A DNA stretch of 64,000 nt from Pseudomonas asplenii (GCF_900105475.1 NZ_LT629777.1:4526001-4590000); one strand, 5' to 3'. Shown: positions 34,355 to 43,955, counted from the first letter of the stretch. The notes: generated from the sequence alone by a model not told the origin. Program-made: numbers and translations.

Positions 34355-35140
34355 CTAGGTCGCGAAGCGCTGGCGAAGAAGATCGGCCATGACATGCAGT
34401 TCGGCTGCCGGGTTGCGTCCGATCAGCATATAGGCATGAGTCTGGCCGACCCAGAACACCACGTTCATGCCTCGGCGGACTTCCTCGGTCGGCGGTCGCG
34501 TACCTTTCTGCGCCCGGGTGATACACAACGCCAGCGGCCCGTATTGCGTGTCCATATAGGCCAACTGGGCTATCGGCTCGCTGTCGTATTCCAGCATCTG
34601 TGCACGCTTGAGTTGAGCCCCCGGCAGCAGCACCTGATCGGGTTCCAGCGTCAGTCCGAGGTCCTTGTCGAGGGTGCGTAACTGCGCCCGCTGCGCGGTT
34701 TCATCGTTCGGCAGGTTATCCAGGGTCTGCTTGGTATAAAGCGTCATGTAGTCGGCGACCACACTGCGCCAAGTGGCCTCGCTCTGTTCCTTCGGTGCCT
34801 GCCAGACCTGGAACAACCGGTCGGCGGCAACGCCCGCGACCATGAACCCGGCTGCGACCGCGAGGAACCTGCGGCGACTCATCGACGGTCTTGCCGGCTG
34901 CGCGCCCAGCGTTTCAAGCATGTCGGCGAGGCGGCTGTGCGGCGCTTGCTCCAGCAACTCATCGTAGGCTTGCTGGAAGGGCATGCTGCTGCGGCCCAGC
35001 CAGTCGATACGCGCGGCGACCGCGGGGTTCTCGGCAATGGCGACGGCCACCCTGGCCCGTTCCTCGGCATCCAGCTGGTCGTCGATAAACGCCACCAGCA
35101 ACTCATCGGATGGCATGTGGTGAGAAAACTGGTCTGTCAT
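34355..35140 (-). CDS. Anti-sigma factor, membrane-anchored, 261 aa
   Basis: N-terminal cytosolic region (1-85) with SDELLVAFIDDQLDAEERARVAVAIAENPAVAARIDWL, the helical anti-sigma domain of FecR/RsiW-like factors. A membrane span follows at about 88-108, preceded by a twin-arginine-like motif (SMSRRRFLAVAAGF). The periplasmic part has DLGLTLEPDQVLLPGAQLKRAQMLEYDSEPIAQLAYMDTQYGPLALCITR. Its ATG overlaps the sigma-factor stop (ATGA), the classic sigma/anti-sigma coupling. It presumably sequesters the sigma factor until a periplasmic signal arrives. The RR-motif could direct Tat insertion. No terminator seen after it. Confidence 0.82.
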   Translation of the reverse strand: MTDQFSHHMPSDELLVAFIDDQLDAEERARVAVAIAENPAVAARIDWLGRSSMPFQQAYDELLEQAPHSRLADMLETLGAQPARPSMSRRRFLAVAAGFMVAGVAADRLFQVWQAPKEQSEATWRSVVADYMTLYTKQTLDNLPNDETAQRAQLRTLDKDLGLTLEPDQVLLPGAQLKRAQMLEYDSEPIAQLAYMDTQYGPLALCITRAQKGTRPPTEEVRRGMNVVFWVGQTHAYMLIGRNPAAELHVMADLLRQRFAT

Positions 35141-35664
35141 TGCCGTTCTCCGCTGGTTGAGGTGGGCACGGCACGCAGCGGCGGGTTCTCCGCCAGTTTC
35201 GCGCGTGCGGCGGCGAGTCGGCTCATGACCGTGCCGATCGGCACCTCTAGAATGTGAGCCACTTCCTTGTACGACAGGCCTTCAACATAGGCCAGGAACA
35301 CGGTTTCGCGTTGGGCTTCGGGCAGTGCATCGACGCGCCGGATTACCTGTGCAGCGAGCACATGGGTTTGCACCACCTGCTCGCCGTCGAAGGCCAGCAC
35401 TTCGTCGGCATCGACCTGGCCCTGACCCCGGCGTACGCGCTGGGAGCGGATCTCGTTGAGCCAGATCGAATGCAGGATGCTGAACAGCCAGCGATCCAGG
35501 CGAGTGCCGGCCACGAACTGTTCAGCACGCTCCAGCGCCCGTACGCAGGTGGCCTGTACCAGGTCTTCGGCGAGATGTCGTTGCCGGGACAACAGCAGGG
35601 CGTAACGCCACAGGCGTGTCAGGTGCTGGCCCAGTTCGGCTCGGATTTCCTTGTCGCTGGCGAT
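35137..35664 (-). CDS. ECF RNA polymerase sigma factor with apparent ATC start
   Basis: The protein contains sigma region 2 (HLTRLWRYALLLSRQRHLAEDLVQATCVRALERAEQFVAGTRLDRWLFSILHSIWLNEIRS) and region 4 (LPEAQRETVFLAYVEGLSYKEVAHILEVPIGTVMSRLAAARAKL). No ATG, GTG or TTG precedes region 2 after the upstream stop (35689-35691); the first is TTG 35592, which would delete region 2.1. An ATC at 35664 lies exactly 5 nt after GGAGG and gives a 175-residue product, so I propose it as the start. The gene sits between the TPR gene (25 bases away) and its anti-sigma factor (4-nt overlap). Confidence 0.75.
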   Translation of the reverse strand: MASDKEIRAELGQHLTRLWRYALLLSRQRHLAEDLVQATCVRALERAEQFVAGTRLDRWLFSILHSIWLNEIRSQRVRRGQGQVDADEVLAFDGEQVVQTHVLAAQVIRRVDALPEAQRETVFLAYVEGLSYKEVAHILEVPIGTVMSRLAAARAKLAENPPLRAVPTSTSGERQ

Positions 35665-35688
35665 GGCAGCCTCCGCGTCTATCGCTGA

Positions 35689-36231
35689 TCAGCCCTGGAT
35701 CGGATGGGCGATAGCATCGGCCAGGTCTTCATAGGCTTCGCACTGGGTGCCGCAGAGCGACCTGATGGTCTGCAATTGTTCCTGGGCGAGATCCAGACGG
35801 CCCTTGATCACATAGGCCTCACCCAGGTATTCGCGTACCTGAGCGTAGTTTGGATCGAGCTTTACCGCCCTCAGGTAATAGTCGATACCTTCGTCGGTAC
35901 GCCCCAGCTTGCGGGTCGCGTAGCCGCGATAGTTCAGCGCCTTGGCGGTGTTGGGGTTGTTCAGTGTGTCGAGTACGTTCAGCGCTTCCTGGTACTGCTG
36001 GTTCTTGGCCAGGCTGTAGGCATAGTCGGCGCGGTCGTCATCACTGGCGCGACTGCTCACCAGGGGTTCGCACTTGTTGGTTTTCGGGTTCCACACCTGC
36101 TGGCTGGTGCACTTGGGCTTGGGTGGCTGCGGAGTATCGCCGGCAGCCAATGCCAGGGTGCTCGACAACGAAGCCGCCAGGCAGCTGGCAATCAGGAAAG
36201 GAACGCTGAAAATGTTTTTGCGATGGCTCAT
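35689..36231 (-). CDS. Tetratricopeptide-repeat periplasmic protein, 180 aa
   Basis: Starts MSHRKNIFSVPFLIASCLAASLSSTLALA, a Sec signal, at ATG 36231 after GGAG. A short Cys-flanked segment CTSQQVWNPKTNKCEPL follows, then TPR-type helices: ADYAYSLAKNQQYQEALNVLD, AKALNYRGYATRKLGRTDEGIDYYLRAVKLDPNYAQVREYLGEAYVIKGRLDLAQEQL. It ends with another Cys pair (CGTQCEAYEDL). It is first in the operon with the ECF sigma and anti-sigma genes. I infer a scaffold or sensor in the periplasm linked to that signalling pair; no activity is suggested by sequence. Confidence 0.8.
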   Translation of the reverse strand: MSHRKNIFSVPFLIASCLAASLSSTLALAAGDTPQPPKPKCTSQQVWNPKTNKCEPLVSSRASDDDRADYAYSLAKNQQYQEALNVLDTLNNPNTAKALNYRGYATRKLGRTDEGIDYYLRAVKLDPNYAQVREYLGEAYVIKGRLDLAQEQLQTIRSLCGTQCEAYEDLADAIAHPIQG

Positions 36232-36396
36232 GGTGTAAGGCTCCGATGTCAGCAGCAAGGAGAACGCCTGGGCGTCGATTTTTATTCGGGATGTCAGTCA
36301 ATGATTCCAGGCGAGCGCTGGACAACATGCCTCGCTGGTTGTTGATTGAACACGCCAGGTTGCGGATTTATTCATGGGCCGGTAGAAATATTTTCA

Positions 36397-36428
36397 GGTC
36401 GTTCACACGCCGGAGCATGCGAACGACC
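36397..36428. promoter_or_regulatory. Everted copies of the TetR half-site
   Basis: GGTCGTTC (36397-36404) and GAACGACC (36421-36428) are exact inverted repeats with a 16-bp spacer. They contain TCGTTC and GAACGA, the same half-sites as the TetR operator at 37121-37134 but pointing outwards. It may be a second binding site downstream of the tetR gene, or a hairpin. Confidence 0.35.
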
Positions 36429-36447
36429 GCTGATAGTCGTTGCGGCC

Positions 36448-36582
36448 TTACAGGCCGAGGTCCGACAGGCTTGGATGATCATCGGGACGACGCCCCAGCG
36501 GCCAGTGGAACTTGCGTTCCTCGGCCTTGATCGGCAGGTCGCTGTTACAGCGCCAATAACTTCCGCGCCATGCATTGCGCAT
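36448..36582 (-). CDS. Possible small ORF overlapping the tetR end, 44 aa
   Basis: Beginning at ATG 36582 inside the last codons of tetR (other frame), it reads [20 protein letters not shown] and ends [14 protein letters not shown]. The composition after about residue 12 ([21 protein letters not shown]) looks protein-like and would suit the C-terminus of a larger lost gene. No clear ribosome site. I cannot assign a family; it may be a remnant or chance. Confidence 0.22.
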   Translation of the reverse strand: MRNAWRGSYWRCNSDLPIKAEERKFHWPLGRRPDDHPSLSDLGL

Positions 36583-37108
36583 TATCGGCTGCACCGTGGT
36601 CACCCATGACCAGTGCCACGGTAATGGCGCCGTCGATCAGGATAAGTAGTTGCCGGGCAACCACCAACGGATCGTCGATGCCATGTGCTTCACAGAGCTC
36701 GACGAGGTAGTCGAGCAGTTTCTGTTTGTGTTCCTTGGCCAGCAGGCGGATCGGATCCTGCGGGTCGCCGGTTTCGCCAGCCGTATTGATGAAGGCGCAG
36801 CCGCGAAAACCCTCGGACGTGAACCAGCCTGTCAGCACGCTGAACAGGTTGAGCAGGCGTTCGCCGCTGGTGGCGGCCTTGTCGACCTCGTCGCGGTACC
36901 ACTGCATCCAGCGCACGTCACGCCGGCGCAAGGCTTCGACCGTCAGGCCGTCCTTGGTACCGAAGTGCTTGTAGATACTTTTGCGCGCAACACCGGAAGT
37001 CTTTACCAGCAGATCGATTCCGGTGGCGTGGATGCCACTTTGGTAGATCAACTGCTCGGCAGTATCCAGAAGGGTGTCACGGGTCGGGTTCGGCGTATTT
37101 TCGTTCAT
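36545..37108 (-). CDS. TetR family transcriptional regulator, 187 aa
   Basis: Starts [64 protein letters not shown] at ATG 37108, a canonical TetR N-terminal DNA-binding domain. The C-terminal ligand domain includes [51 protein letters not shown], found in a subgroup with TetR_C_11-like domains. A perfect 14-bp palindrome starts 13 bases upstream and would let it repress itself. The upstream neighbour is a chemoreceptor on the same strand, and no divergent target gene is present, so its regulon is elsewhere or was lost. Confidence 0.87.
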   Translation of the reverse strand: MNENTPNPTRDTLLDTAEQLIYQSGIHATGIDLLVKTSGVARKSIYKHFGTKDGLTVEALRRRDVRWMQWYRDEVDKAATSGERLLNLFSVLTGWFTSEGFRGCAFINTAGETGDPQDPIRLLAKEHKQKLLDYLVELCEAHGIDDPLVVARQLLILIDGAITVALVMGDHGAADNAQCMARKLLAL

Positions 37109-37120
37109 GGGAGAGAGAGT

Positions 37121-37134
37121 AGAACGATCGTTCT
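37121..37134. promoter_or_regulatory. TetR operator palindrome
   Basis: AGAACGATCGTTCT is a perfect 14-bp palindrome, 13 bases upstream of the tetR start codon. Position and symmetry fit an autoregulatory operator. Confidence 0.65.
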
Positions 37135-37208
37135 CTCTGGTCAATCCCTGTGTCGAAATAAACCCTTGGCAGGTGGGTTGCCGTCCCTGGCAACCGAAAG
37201 GGCGGGGT

Positions 37209-38846
37209 TCAGACCTTGAAGAAACTCACCTTGCGCGTCAGGTTATCGGCCAGCGCCGACAGTTCCCGGCTGGACAGGGCGACCTGATTGGAGCCCACCG
37301 AGCTTTCCATGGCCGCATCGTGGATGCGGGTGATGTTCTGGTTCACTTCCTGGGCCGCAACCCCTTGCTGGGTGGAGGCGCTGGCGATCTGCGCGTTCAT
37401 GTCGTTGATCGCACCGACTTCCTGCCGAATGCGGATCAGCGCATTTTCCGCAATACGTGTCTGCTCGACGGTGTGTTGGGCCATCTCGCGGCTGTTGCGC
37501 ATGATCTCGGCGGTCTTGCCAGCGCCGGACTGCAACTGCCCGACCATCTCGCGGATTTCCCGGGTCGAGTCCTGGGTGCGGGTCGCCAGCGAGCGGACCT
37601 CGTCGGCCACCACGGCAAAACCTCGTCCCGCCTCACCGGCGCGGGCGGCTTCGATAGCAGCGTTCAGCGCCAGCAGGTTGGTGCGCTCGGCAATCGAGTT
37701 GATCACTGCGACCACGTTTTCGATGGCCTGGCTGTCATGGGACACACGCCCGACGGATTCGGCGGCCTCATCGAGCACTTCGGCCAGGCGCTGCATATCG
37801 CTGGCGGTGGTTTGCACCACCTGCTTGCCGCTTTCTACCGCGTGGTCGGCGGCGTTGCTGGCCTGTGCGGCATTTTGCGCATAGGCGGCGATTTCATGCA
37901 CCGTGGCCGCCATCTGGTTGACCGCCGTGGCCATGCGTTGGGTTTCCCCGGTTTGCAGGCGCATCTGTTCGCTGTTGCTGTCGGAGCTGGCCTGCAGTTG
38001 CGAGGACGAGCCGATCAGATCATGGGCCACGGCACGAACCTCGGTGATGGTTTCGGCCAGGTGACGGTTGCTGGTCTTCAGTGCGCCCATGACGCTGTTG
38101 GGGTGACGTGTTTCGATCACACCGTCGAGTTGGCCGTTGGCCAACTGACGGATCGCGTCGGCGACGACTTCCGGCTCGGCGCCAAGTGTCGACTTGAGGT
38201 TGCGGATGATCAGCACCGAGACCAGCACGCTGAGCAATACGGCGATGGTGGTGACCAGCAGCATCAGCGTGGCGAAGTGGCTGGCGGTGGTGCGTACTTC
38301 GGTCAGTTGCTTGCCGATCGAGGCTTCCTCCCAGTCGATCAGGGCATTGATGCGTTTGAGCCATTCCTTGTAGGCCGGGGAAATATCGGACAGCAGGAAG
38401 GCCTGGGCCTTGTCCATGTCGCCCTGTCGGCGCAGCTCGATCAAGCGGGCGGTGAGGGCCAGGGTGGTGCGCTCGGTGCTCTTGATGTCGTCCAGCAGAC
38501 GACGTTCGGCGTCCGAAGCCCCCATTTTGGCGAAAATCGCGTCCATCGGTTGTGCCGAAGCCTGATAGTCGGCGTTCAACTTCTCGATATTGCCGAGGTG
38601 GTTCTGCAGGCCGGCATTGTCACGCACCAGCACTGCATCGCGGATGGCGATGGCACGGTCATGCACGCTGCCGCGAAAGTTGATTGCATAACGTTGTTTG
38701 ACCGCGCTGTCGTCACTGACATCGGTCAACGTCGAGTCGATCAGGCCGACCCGATTGACCCCGATCAGGGTCACCAGGGTCAATAGCGAAAGCACCAGCC
38801 CAAAGCCCAGTCCAAGGCGTTTGGCGATTGTCAGAGAGCGGGGCAT
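37209..38846 (-). CDS. Methyl-accepting chemotaxis protein, 545 aa
   Basis: TM1 near residues 8-30 ([20 protein letters not shown]). A roughly 160-residue periplasmic four-helix domain follows, including [25 protein letters not shown], the 4HB_MCP/Tar-like pattern with conserved Arg at the ligand site. TM2 is near 190-213, then HAMP. The tip is [43 protein letters not shown]. It ends KVSFFKV with no pentapeptide tether. It senses an unknown ligand and signals to CheA. 100 bases from tetR on the same strand. Confidence 0.9.
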   Translation of the reverse strand: MPRSLTIAKRLGLGFGLVLSLLTLVTLIGVNRVGLIDSTLTDVSDDSAVKQRYAINFRGSVHDRAIAIRDAVLVRDNAGLQNHLGNIEKLNADYQASAQPMDAIFAKMGASDAERRLLDDIKSTERTTLALTARLIELRRQGDMDKAQAFLLSDISPAYKEWLKRINALIDWEEASIGKQLTEVRTTASHFATLMLLVTTIAVLLSVLVSVLIIRNLKSTLGAEPEVVADAIRQLANGQLDGVIETRHPNSVMGALKTSNRHLAETITEVRAVAHDLIGSSSQLQASSDSNSEQMRLQTGETQRMATAVNQMAATVHEIAAYAQNAAQASNAADHAVESGKQVVQTTASDMQRLAEVLDEAAESVGRVSHDSQAIENVVAVINSIAERTNLLALNAAIEAARAGEAGRGFAVVADEVRSLATRTQDSTREIREMVGQLQSGAGKTAEIMRNSREMAQHTVEQTRIAENALIRIRQEVGAINDMNAQIASASTQQGVAAQEVNQNITRIHDAAMESSVGSNQVALSSRELSALADNLTRKVSFFKV

Positions 38847-39066
38847 TTCAGGTTTCCTTAGCGTAAACGCAGGATTGATATCAGAGGGCCATTATTTTGG
38901 TGAAGTTGTAGCGTGTTACAAGGGGTAGAGCTCATTTGTTTTATTTATCGCCGCAATGGGATGAATATCTCGCTGTTGGCGGTAATGTCCTGTTCGAAGA
39001 CGAGCGTCACAGGCAAGGCATGGTGTAAGCTCATGGGCCTTCCGCATTCGACCCTTAGCGAGCCCT

Positions 39067-40410
39067 ATGCCGTTGCTCTTCAAACGCTCCCTGTTGCCCA
39101 AACTGCGCAGCTTCCCAATGACTGCCGATGCCTTGACCATCCTGCCTTCGGCCGCCGAGTTCCGGCGTTGTCTGCTGGAGCGGATTGCTGCGGCGCGGCA
39201 GCGCATCACCCTGGTGGCGCTGTATCTGCAGGAAGACGAGGCCGGGCAGGAAATCCTCGATGCCCTGCATGCGGCCAAGGCGGCCCGACCAGAGTTGGAG
39301 ATCGTGGTGGTGGTCGACTGGCTGCGTGCCCAGCGCGGGTTGATCGGTGCGGCCAAGCAACCGGGCAACAGCGCCTGGTACCAGGCGCAGACCCGCGCTC
39401 ATGACACCGAGGTACCGATCTACGGTGTACCGGTGCAGACCCGCGAGTTGTTCGGCGTGCTGCACCTCAAGGGCTTCATCATTGATGACTGCGTGATTTA
39501 CAGCGGCGCGAGCCTGAATAACGTTTATCTGCACAAGTTCGACAAGTACCGTTTCGACCGTTACCACCTGTTGCACAACCAGGCCCTGGCCGATTCGATG
39601 CAAGGGCTGGTGCAAAAGGAGTTGCTGGCTTCCCATGCGGTCTGCCGCCTGGATCTGCCGAGCCTGCCGACCACCCGCAGCCTGCGTGGCGGTATCGGCG
39701 ACCTGCGCAGCCGGCTGAAAAGCGCCCAGTACGATACCCGTGCCGGCGGCGAGCCGAGCTTCAATCTGTCGGTCAGCCCGTTGCTCGGCCTGGGCAAGAA
39801 CAACCCGTTGAGTCGGGTGATCTGCGAACTGATCGGCGCCAGCCAACTGCAACTGACCCTCTGCACGCCGTACTTCAACCTGCCGCTGGCGGTGACCCGG
39901 GAGATCAACCGGGCGCTGGAGCGTGGTGTGAAGATCGACATCATCGTCGGCGACAAGACCGCCAACGACTTCTACATTCCGCCAAGCGAGCCGTTCAAGG
40001 TGATCGCGGCGCTGCCGTACCTGTATGAAATCAGCCTGCGGCGTTTCGCCAAGCGGCATCAGGCGGCGATCGACAAGGGGTTGCTCAACCTGCATCTGTG
40101 GCGTGACGGTGACAACACCTATCACCTCAAGGGCATGTGGGTTGACCAGCGCTACACCTTGCTGACCGGCAACAACCTCAATCCGCGGGCGTTCCGGCTG
40201 GATCTGGAAAACGCCTTGCTGATCGATGATCCGCGCAGCGAACTGCTGGATGTACGGGCCCGGGAGCTGGAGTTGATCATGGAAAATACCCGGCGGATCG
40301 GCAGTTTCCGTGATCTGGAGACGCTGCTCGACTACCCTGAGGCGGTGGGCAAGTTCCTGCGGCGGGTGAGCAGGGTGAAGATCGAGCGGTTGCTCTATCG
40401 GATGCTCTGA
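39067..40410 (+). CDS. pssA: CDP-diacylglycerol-serine O-phosphatidyltransferase PssA
   Basis: A 447-residue enzyme of the phospholipase D superfamily with two HKD motifs, HLKGFIIDD (about 138) and HLKGMWVDQ (about 355). The length and order match E. coli-type PssA, which makes phosphatidylserine, the first committed step to phosphatidylethanolamine. It is a peripheral inner-membrane protein. Other marks are YSGASLNNVYLHKFDKYRFDRYHLL, TPYFNLPLAVTREINRALERG and GNNLNPRAFRLDLENALLI. Start 39067 (MPLLFKRSLLPKL); M18 is a possible alternative. A REPIN follows. Isolated gene. Confidence 0.92.
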   Translation: MPLLFKRSLLPKLRSFPMTADALTILPSAAEFRRCLLERIAAARQRITLVALYLQEDEAGQEILDALHAAKAARPELEIVVVVDWLRAQRGLIGAAKQPGNSAWYQAQTRAHDTEVPIYGVPVQTRELFGVLHLKGFIIDDCVIYSGASLNNVYLHKFDKYRFDRYHLLHNQALADSMQGLVQKELLASHAVCRLDLPSLPTTRSLRGGIGDLRSRLKSAQYDTRAGGEPSFNLSVSPLLGLGKNNPLSRVICELIGASQLQLTLCTPYFNLPLAVTREINRALERGVKIDIIVGDKTANDFYIPPSEPFKVIAALPYLYEISLRRFAKRHQAAIDKGLLNLHLWRDGDNTYHLKGMWVDQRYTLLTGNNLNPRAFRLDLENALLIDDPRSELLDVRARELELIMENTRRIGSFRDLETLLDYPEAVGKFLRRVSRVKIERLLYRML

Positions 40411-40425
40411 TCCAGTGGGGTAGGC

Positions 40426-40501
40426 GGTTTGCTGGCGATAGCTAGGCGTCTGGCACCCTAGTCTTCCTGACTGGCCGCCTTCGGCGGATCGCCAGCAAGC
40501 C
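40426..40501. repeat. REPIN-like inverted pair
   Basis: GGTTTGCTGGCGAT (40426-40439) and ATCGCCAGCAAGCC (40488-40501) are inverted arms (one wobble) around 48 bp, followed by GGCTCCCAC. A different REP class from that at 15139. It fills the gap between pssA and efeM. Confidence 0.7.
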
Positions 40502-40539
40502 GGCTCCCACATGGGCAGTGCCCATGGAACGAACGTGCA

Positions 40540-40568
40540 GCTCCAGGCAGCAGTGTACTGCCTGGAGC
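40540..40568 (-). terminator. Strong hairpin after efeM (no T run)
   Basis: GCTCCAGGCAG (40540-40550) and CTGCCTGGAGC (40558-40568) form a perfect 11-bp stem with a 7-nt loop, 6 bases past the efeM stop. It lacks a T-tract on the minus strand, so it may protect the 3' end rather than terminate. Confidence 0.45.
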
Positions 40569-40574
40569 AGAACC

Positions 40575-41399
40575 TCAGTTCAGGCCCAGCTTGCCGCGCA
40601 GGGTCGACAGGTCTTCAGCCAGTGTGGTGACCGGGCCAACCAGGGCCTTGCGGTCAGCGTCCTTGACCTTGTCGTAGGTCTCGAAACCACCGTCCTTGGT
40701 CTTGTACTTGGCGAGAATCTTGTCCACGGTGGCGAAGTTCTTGTCGACCTTGGCCGCAAACGCCTTGTCCTGCTTCTCGATCTGCGGACGGAACAGGTCG
40801 ACGATCTTCTTCGCGCCGTCGATGTTGCCCTGGAAGTCATACAGGTCGGTGTGGCTGTAGCGGTCTTCCTCGCCGGAGATCTTGGTCGCGGCCACTTCTT
40901 CGAGCAGGGCGGCAGCGCCACCGACGACTTTCTCTGGTGGGAAGGTCAGACCGGCCACGCGGGCCTGCAGGTCTTTCACGTTCTTGTCCAGGCCATCGGC
41001 GAGGTCGCCCAGGCCCTGGGTGGTGTTCTCGGAGAACAGGCTGTACTCCAGGCGGTGGAAACCGGTGAAGTCCTCGGCCTTGACGCCTTTTTCGTGGTCG
41101 TCGACGCGCGAGTCGATGGCCGCATCAAGGTCACTGAACAGCTCGGCGATCGGCTCGATCGACTCGTAGTGGACGCGAGTCGGTGCGTAGAGCTTCTTGG
41201 CGGTGGCCAGGTCGCCTTTCTTCACCGCGTCGGTGAACTGCTGGGTTTGGCTGGCCAGTTGATCGAGCTGCTCGGTGACGTAGATCTTGTAATCCGAAAC
41301 CGGCCCGACGAGGTCCAGGGGGGCTGTGGCCGCGAGAGCCGAAAGCGGGGTGTGGAGCAGGCCGACGGCCAGCAACAAAGCAAGAGGCGACTTCTTCAT
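40575..41399 (-). CDS. efeM: EfeM/EfeO-family iron-uptake protein (M75 domain only), 274 aa
   Basis: Starts [24 protein letters not shown] at ATG 41399 (GGGA at good spacing), a Sec signal. The remainder is one imelysin/peptidase M75 domain with the metal-site motif [10 protein letters not shown] (HxxE) and [30 protein letters not shown]. It lacks the cupredoxin domain of full EfeO, which makes it an EfeM type. Last gene of the efeUOB-M operon, 26 bases after efeB. It would bind iron in the periplasm for the EfeU permease. Confidence 0.85.
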   Translation of the reverse strand: MKKSPLALLLAVGLLHTPLSALAATAPLDLVGPVSDYKIYVTEQLDQLASQTQQFTDAVKKGDLATAKKLYAPTRVHYESIEPIAELFSDLDAAIDSRVDDHEKGVKAEDFTGFHRLEYSLFSENTTQGLGDLADGLDKNVKDLQARVAGLTFPPEKVVGGAAALLEEVAATKISGEEDRYSHTDLYDFQGNIDGAKKIVDLFRPQIEKQDKAFAAKVDKNFATVDKILAKYKTKDGGFETYDKVKDADRKALVGPVTTLAEDLSTLRGKLGLN

Positions 41400-41424
41400 G
41401 AGCATTTCCCAGGTGAGTTAAGGG

Positions 41425-42735
41425 TTAAGCCTTGGTTTTTTGTTGTGTTGCAGAAAGCAGCGAACGACCGATGAAGTCCTGATCGCCGGTTACTCCTGGC
41501 AAGGTGAAGAAATAACCGCCGCCGATCGGCTTGAGGTATTCCTCCAGTGGCTCGCCGTTGAGCCGGGTCTGGACCGTGATGAAACCCTGCTCCAGGTTTG
41601 ACTGGTAGCAGATGAACAGCAGGCCCATTTCCAGCTGACCGTTCTTGCTGACCCCGTTGGAGTAGTTGAACGGCCGGCGCAGGATCAGGTTGCGCTGGGT
41701 TTCGGCGGTACGTGGGTTGGCCAGGCGGATGTGGGAGTCGAGTCTGATCCGTTTGCCTTCCGGGTCCTTGCTGTAGTCCGGCACTTCGGCTTCGGTCTTG
41801 CCGCCGATAGGGGCTCCGGTGGTTTTCTCCCGGCCGAAGATGCTTTCCTGCTCCTGCAGCGGGGTACGGTCCCAGCGTTCGACCAGGTTGCGGATGATCC
41901 GCACGGCCTGGTAACTGCCATTGGCGGCCCAGGCCGGCTCGTCGCTACCGGCTTGAACCCAGACGATGCGGTCCATGGCGCTGCTGTCGTTGGAGTCCGG
42001 GTTGGCCGAGCCATCACGGAAACCGAGGAAGTTGCGTGCACTCTGGGCCGGTTCACCCGGCTTGGTCGGTGCCTGCGGCGGTACGCTGCCTTCCTGCTTC
42101 CAGCGCACCAGCAGCAGGTCCGGGGTGTTCTTGACGATATCGCGCAGGGCGTGGATGTTGGTGTCCGGGGTGTTGGCGCAGAACTGGATGCTCAGGTCGC
42201 CATGGCACAGATCCGGTTGCAGTGCATCGTTGGGAAAACCGACCATCTGAATCAGCCGCTTGGGCTTGACCGATTCCAGGCCAAAACGCTCATCGAACAG
42301 TGAATTGCCCACCGACACGGTGATGGTCAGGTTGTCCGGGGTCACGACCGGGCCGAGGATGCCGGAGTCCAGCGGTGGCAGTTTCGGGTCGACCTGTTTC
42401 ACCGCGCCACCGCTCATCAGAAAGGCGATGCGCTCGTTGAGGGTGCGGAACAGGCGCTCGAGCTCCTTGCGGTCGCTGGCCAGGACGTCGAATGCGACGA
42501 GCATGCCGGCGGCCGGGCGAGGGGTGACGATGCCGGTCTGGTGCTTGCCGTGGAAATCGTGGTGGTCCTGGGTCTTGTCGCTGCTCGGAGCCTGGGTGAC
42601 CTGTGCCTGCGCAGCAGCCATGGCCGGGCAGCTCAGGGCGCTGCCGGCGATGGCTGCACCGGCCACGCCCATGCCCAGCAGAACGCGGCGGCGGTCAGCG
42701 GAAAATTCGTTGTTGCGCTGTGATGAATCGCTCAT
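41425..42735 (-). CDS. efeB: EfeB, Tat-exported DyP-type peroxidase
   Basis: A 436-residue periplasmic heme peroxidase. The twin-arginine signal is [23 protein letters not shown]. DyP features are the catalytic motif [13 protein letters not shown] (GFRDG with Asp), the proximal heme His in [12 protein letters not shown], and [19 protein letters not shown] near the C-terminus. In EfeUOB the peroxidase is thought to oxidise Fe(II) or handle heme during import. It lies 18 bases after efeO and 26 before efeM. Confidence 0.93.
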   Translation of the reverse strand: MSDSSQRNNEFSADRRRVLLGMGVAGAAIAGSALSCPAMAAAQAQVTQAPSSDKTQDHHDFHGKHQTGIVTPRPAAGMLVAFDVLASDRKELERLFRTLNERIAFLMSGGAVKQVDPKLPPLDSGILGPVVTPDNLTITVSVGNSLFDERFGLESVKPKRLIQMVGFPNDALQPDLCHGDLSIQFCANTPDTNIHALRDIVKNTPDLLLVRWKQEGSVPPQAPTKPGEPAQSARNFLGFRDGSANPDSNDSSAMDRIVWVQAGSDEPAWAANGSYQAVRIIRNLVERWDRTPLQEQESIFGREKTTGAPIGGKTEAEVPDYSKDPEGKRIRLDSHIRLANPRTAETQRNLILRRPFNYSNGVSKNGQLEMGLLFICYQSNLEQGFITVQTRLNGEPLEEYLKPIGGGYFFTLPGVTGDQDFIGRSLLSATQQKTKA

Positions 42736-42753
42736 GTTTGGTTCGTCTGCTGG

Positions 42754-43947
42754 TTAAAGGCCGGAAAGGCCAAGGGCGGGATCGATTCCATCGAGTGCAT
42801 CGGCCAGAGCCTTGGCCTTGTCGCTGATCTGCTTGCGTTTTTCGGCGCTGACGGTGTCATAGGTGACGTAGCCGTCGCCGCTGCGCAGGCTGTTGAATTG
42901 CGCATCGAGGGCTACCGCTGCGCTGTCGAGCTGGGGCAGCAGGTCGGCGGCCGACTTCACCAGCAGGGGCCGCAGCAGGTCGATGACCTTGCGCGTGGCC
43001 TGCAGGTTGCCGGCAAAACCGTTCAGGTCGACATGGCTGTAGCGTTCCTCTTCGCCGCTGCTGGCGCGGGTGTCGGCGAGACTGCGCATGCTGCGGGCGA
43101 CGATGCTGACCAGTTGCTCCGGTGGCAGCGACTGGGCCAGCAATTGCTGCTTGAGGGTGGTCACATCGGCTTGCAGGCGTTCGACCACCGGTTTCAGACC
43201 GTCGACGCTGCGCTGCTGGAACAGGCCGTATTCGATGCGATGGAAACCTCCGAAGCCTGGGTCCTGCTCACGTTTTTCGTAGTAATCGGCGCGGGCGTTG
43301 ATGGCATTGTCCAGTTCGGAGAAGCGCTGGGCGGCCGGAGCCAGGCCCTGATAGGCGGCGCGGGCCGGGGCATAGAGCGCCTGGGCCTGGGCCAGATCGC
43401 CGGCGGCAATCGCCAGCTGAAGGGCGTCGACCGCCTTGATCAGCGCGCTGCCCTGGGTGCTCAGATAGACGCGGAACTCCGACAGCGGACCAATGAAGGC
43501 GGTCATCGACGGCCGGGCCTTGGCAGCGGCTTCCGACGCGGCGGTGGGGGTCACATGCAGGGTGCCGCGCGGGTTGCTCAACAGGCCGCAGGTAATCGCG
43601 TAATCGCCGGGGGCAAGGTTGGCATTGATCACCTGGCTCAGGCCCGGCGCGATGTTTTCACGCTCTTCGAGCACCAGCACGCCATCGAGAATTTCCCATT
43701 CCACCGCGCGGTCGGACTGGTTGACGATGCGGAAGCTGTTCAGTCCGGCCGGCACGGTCAATGCGTTCGGGTCGCAACTGTGGGCTAGGATGTTGACGGT
43801 GATTTCGTTGTGATGGCTCTGACGCTTGCTCGCCGCCAGTTGCGAGGCGTAGTAGAACAGTCCACCGGCCGCGATCATCACGATCACCGAGCCGGCTACC
43901 GCCCAGCGCAAGGCTTGGGGCGGTTTGCCAGTTGCAGGGTTGGACAT
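42754..43947 (-). CDS. efeO: EfeO iron-uptake protein with cupredoxin domain, 397 aa
   Basis: Starts MSNPATGKPPQALRWAVAGS at ATG 43947. An N-terminal membrane anchor (about 16-36) is followed by a cupredoxin domain (about 45-135) with HSCDPNALTVPAGLNSFRIVNQSDRAVEWEILDGVLVLEERENIAPG and CGLLSNPRGTLHV. The peptidase M75/EfeM domain (about 145-390) carries GGFHRIEYGLFQQ (HxxE) and GEEERYSHVDLNGFAGN. It collects iron, and possibly copper, in the periplasm and passes it to EfeU. It begins 9 bases after the efeU stop. Confidence 0.93.
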   Translation of the reverse strand: MSNPATGKPPQALRWAVAGSVIVMIAAGGLFYYASQLAASKRQSHHNEITVNILAHSCDPNALTVPAGLNSFRIVNQSDRAVEWEILDGVLVLEERENIAPGLSQVINANLAPGDYAITCGLLSNPRGTLHVTPTAASEAAAKARPSMTAFIGPLSEFRVYLSTQGSALIKAVDALQLAIAAGDLAQAQALYAPARAAYQGLAPAAQRFSELDNAINARADYYEKREQDPGFGGFHRIEYGLFQQRSVDGLKPVVERLQADVTTLKQQLLAQSLPPEQLVSIVARSMRSLADTRASSGEEERYSHVDLNGFAGNLQATRKVIDLLRPLLVKSAADLLPQLDSAAVALDAQFNSLRSGDGYVTYDTVSAEKRKQISDKAKALADALDGIDPALGLSGL

Positions 43948-43955
43948 GGTTAACC

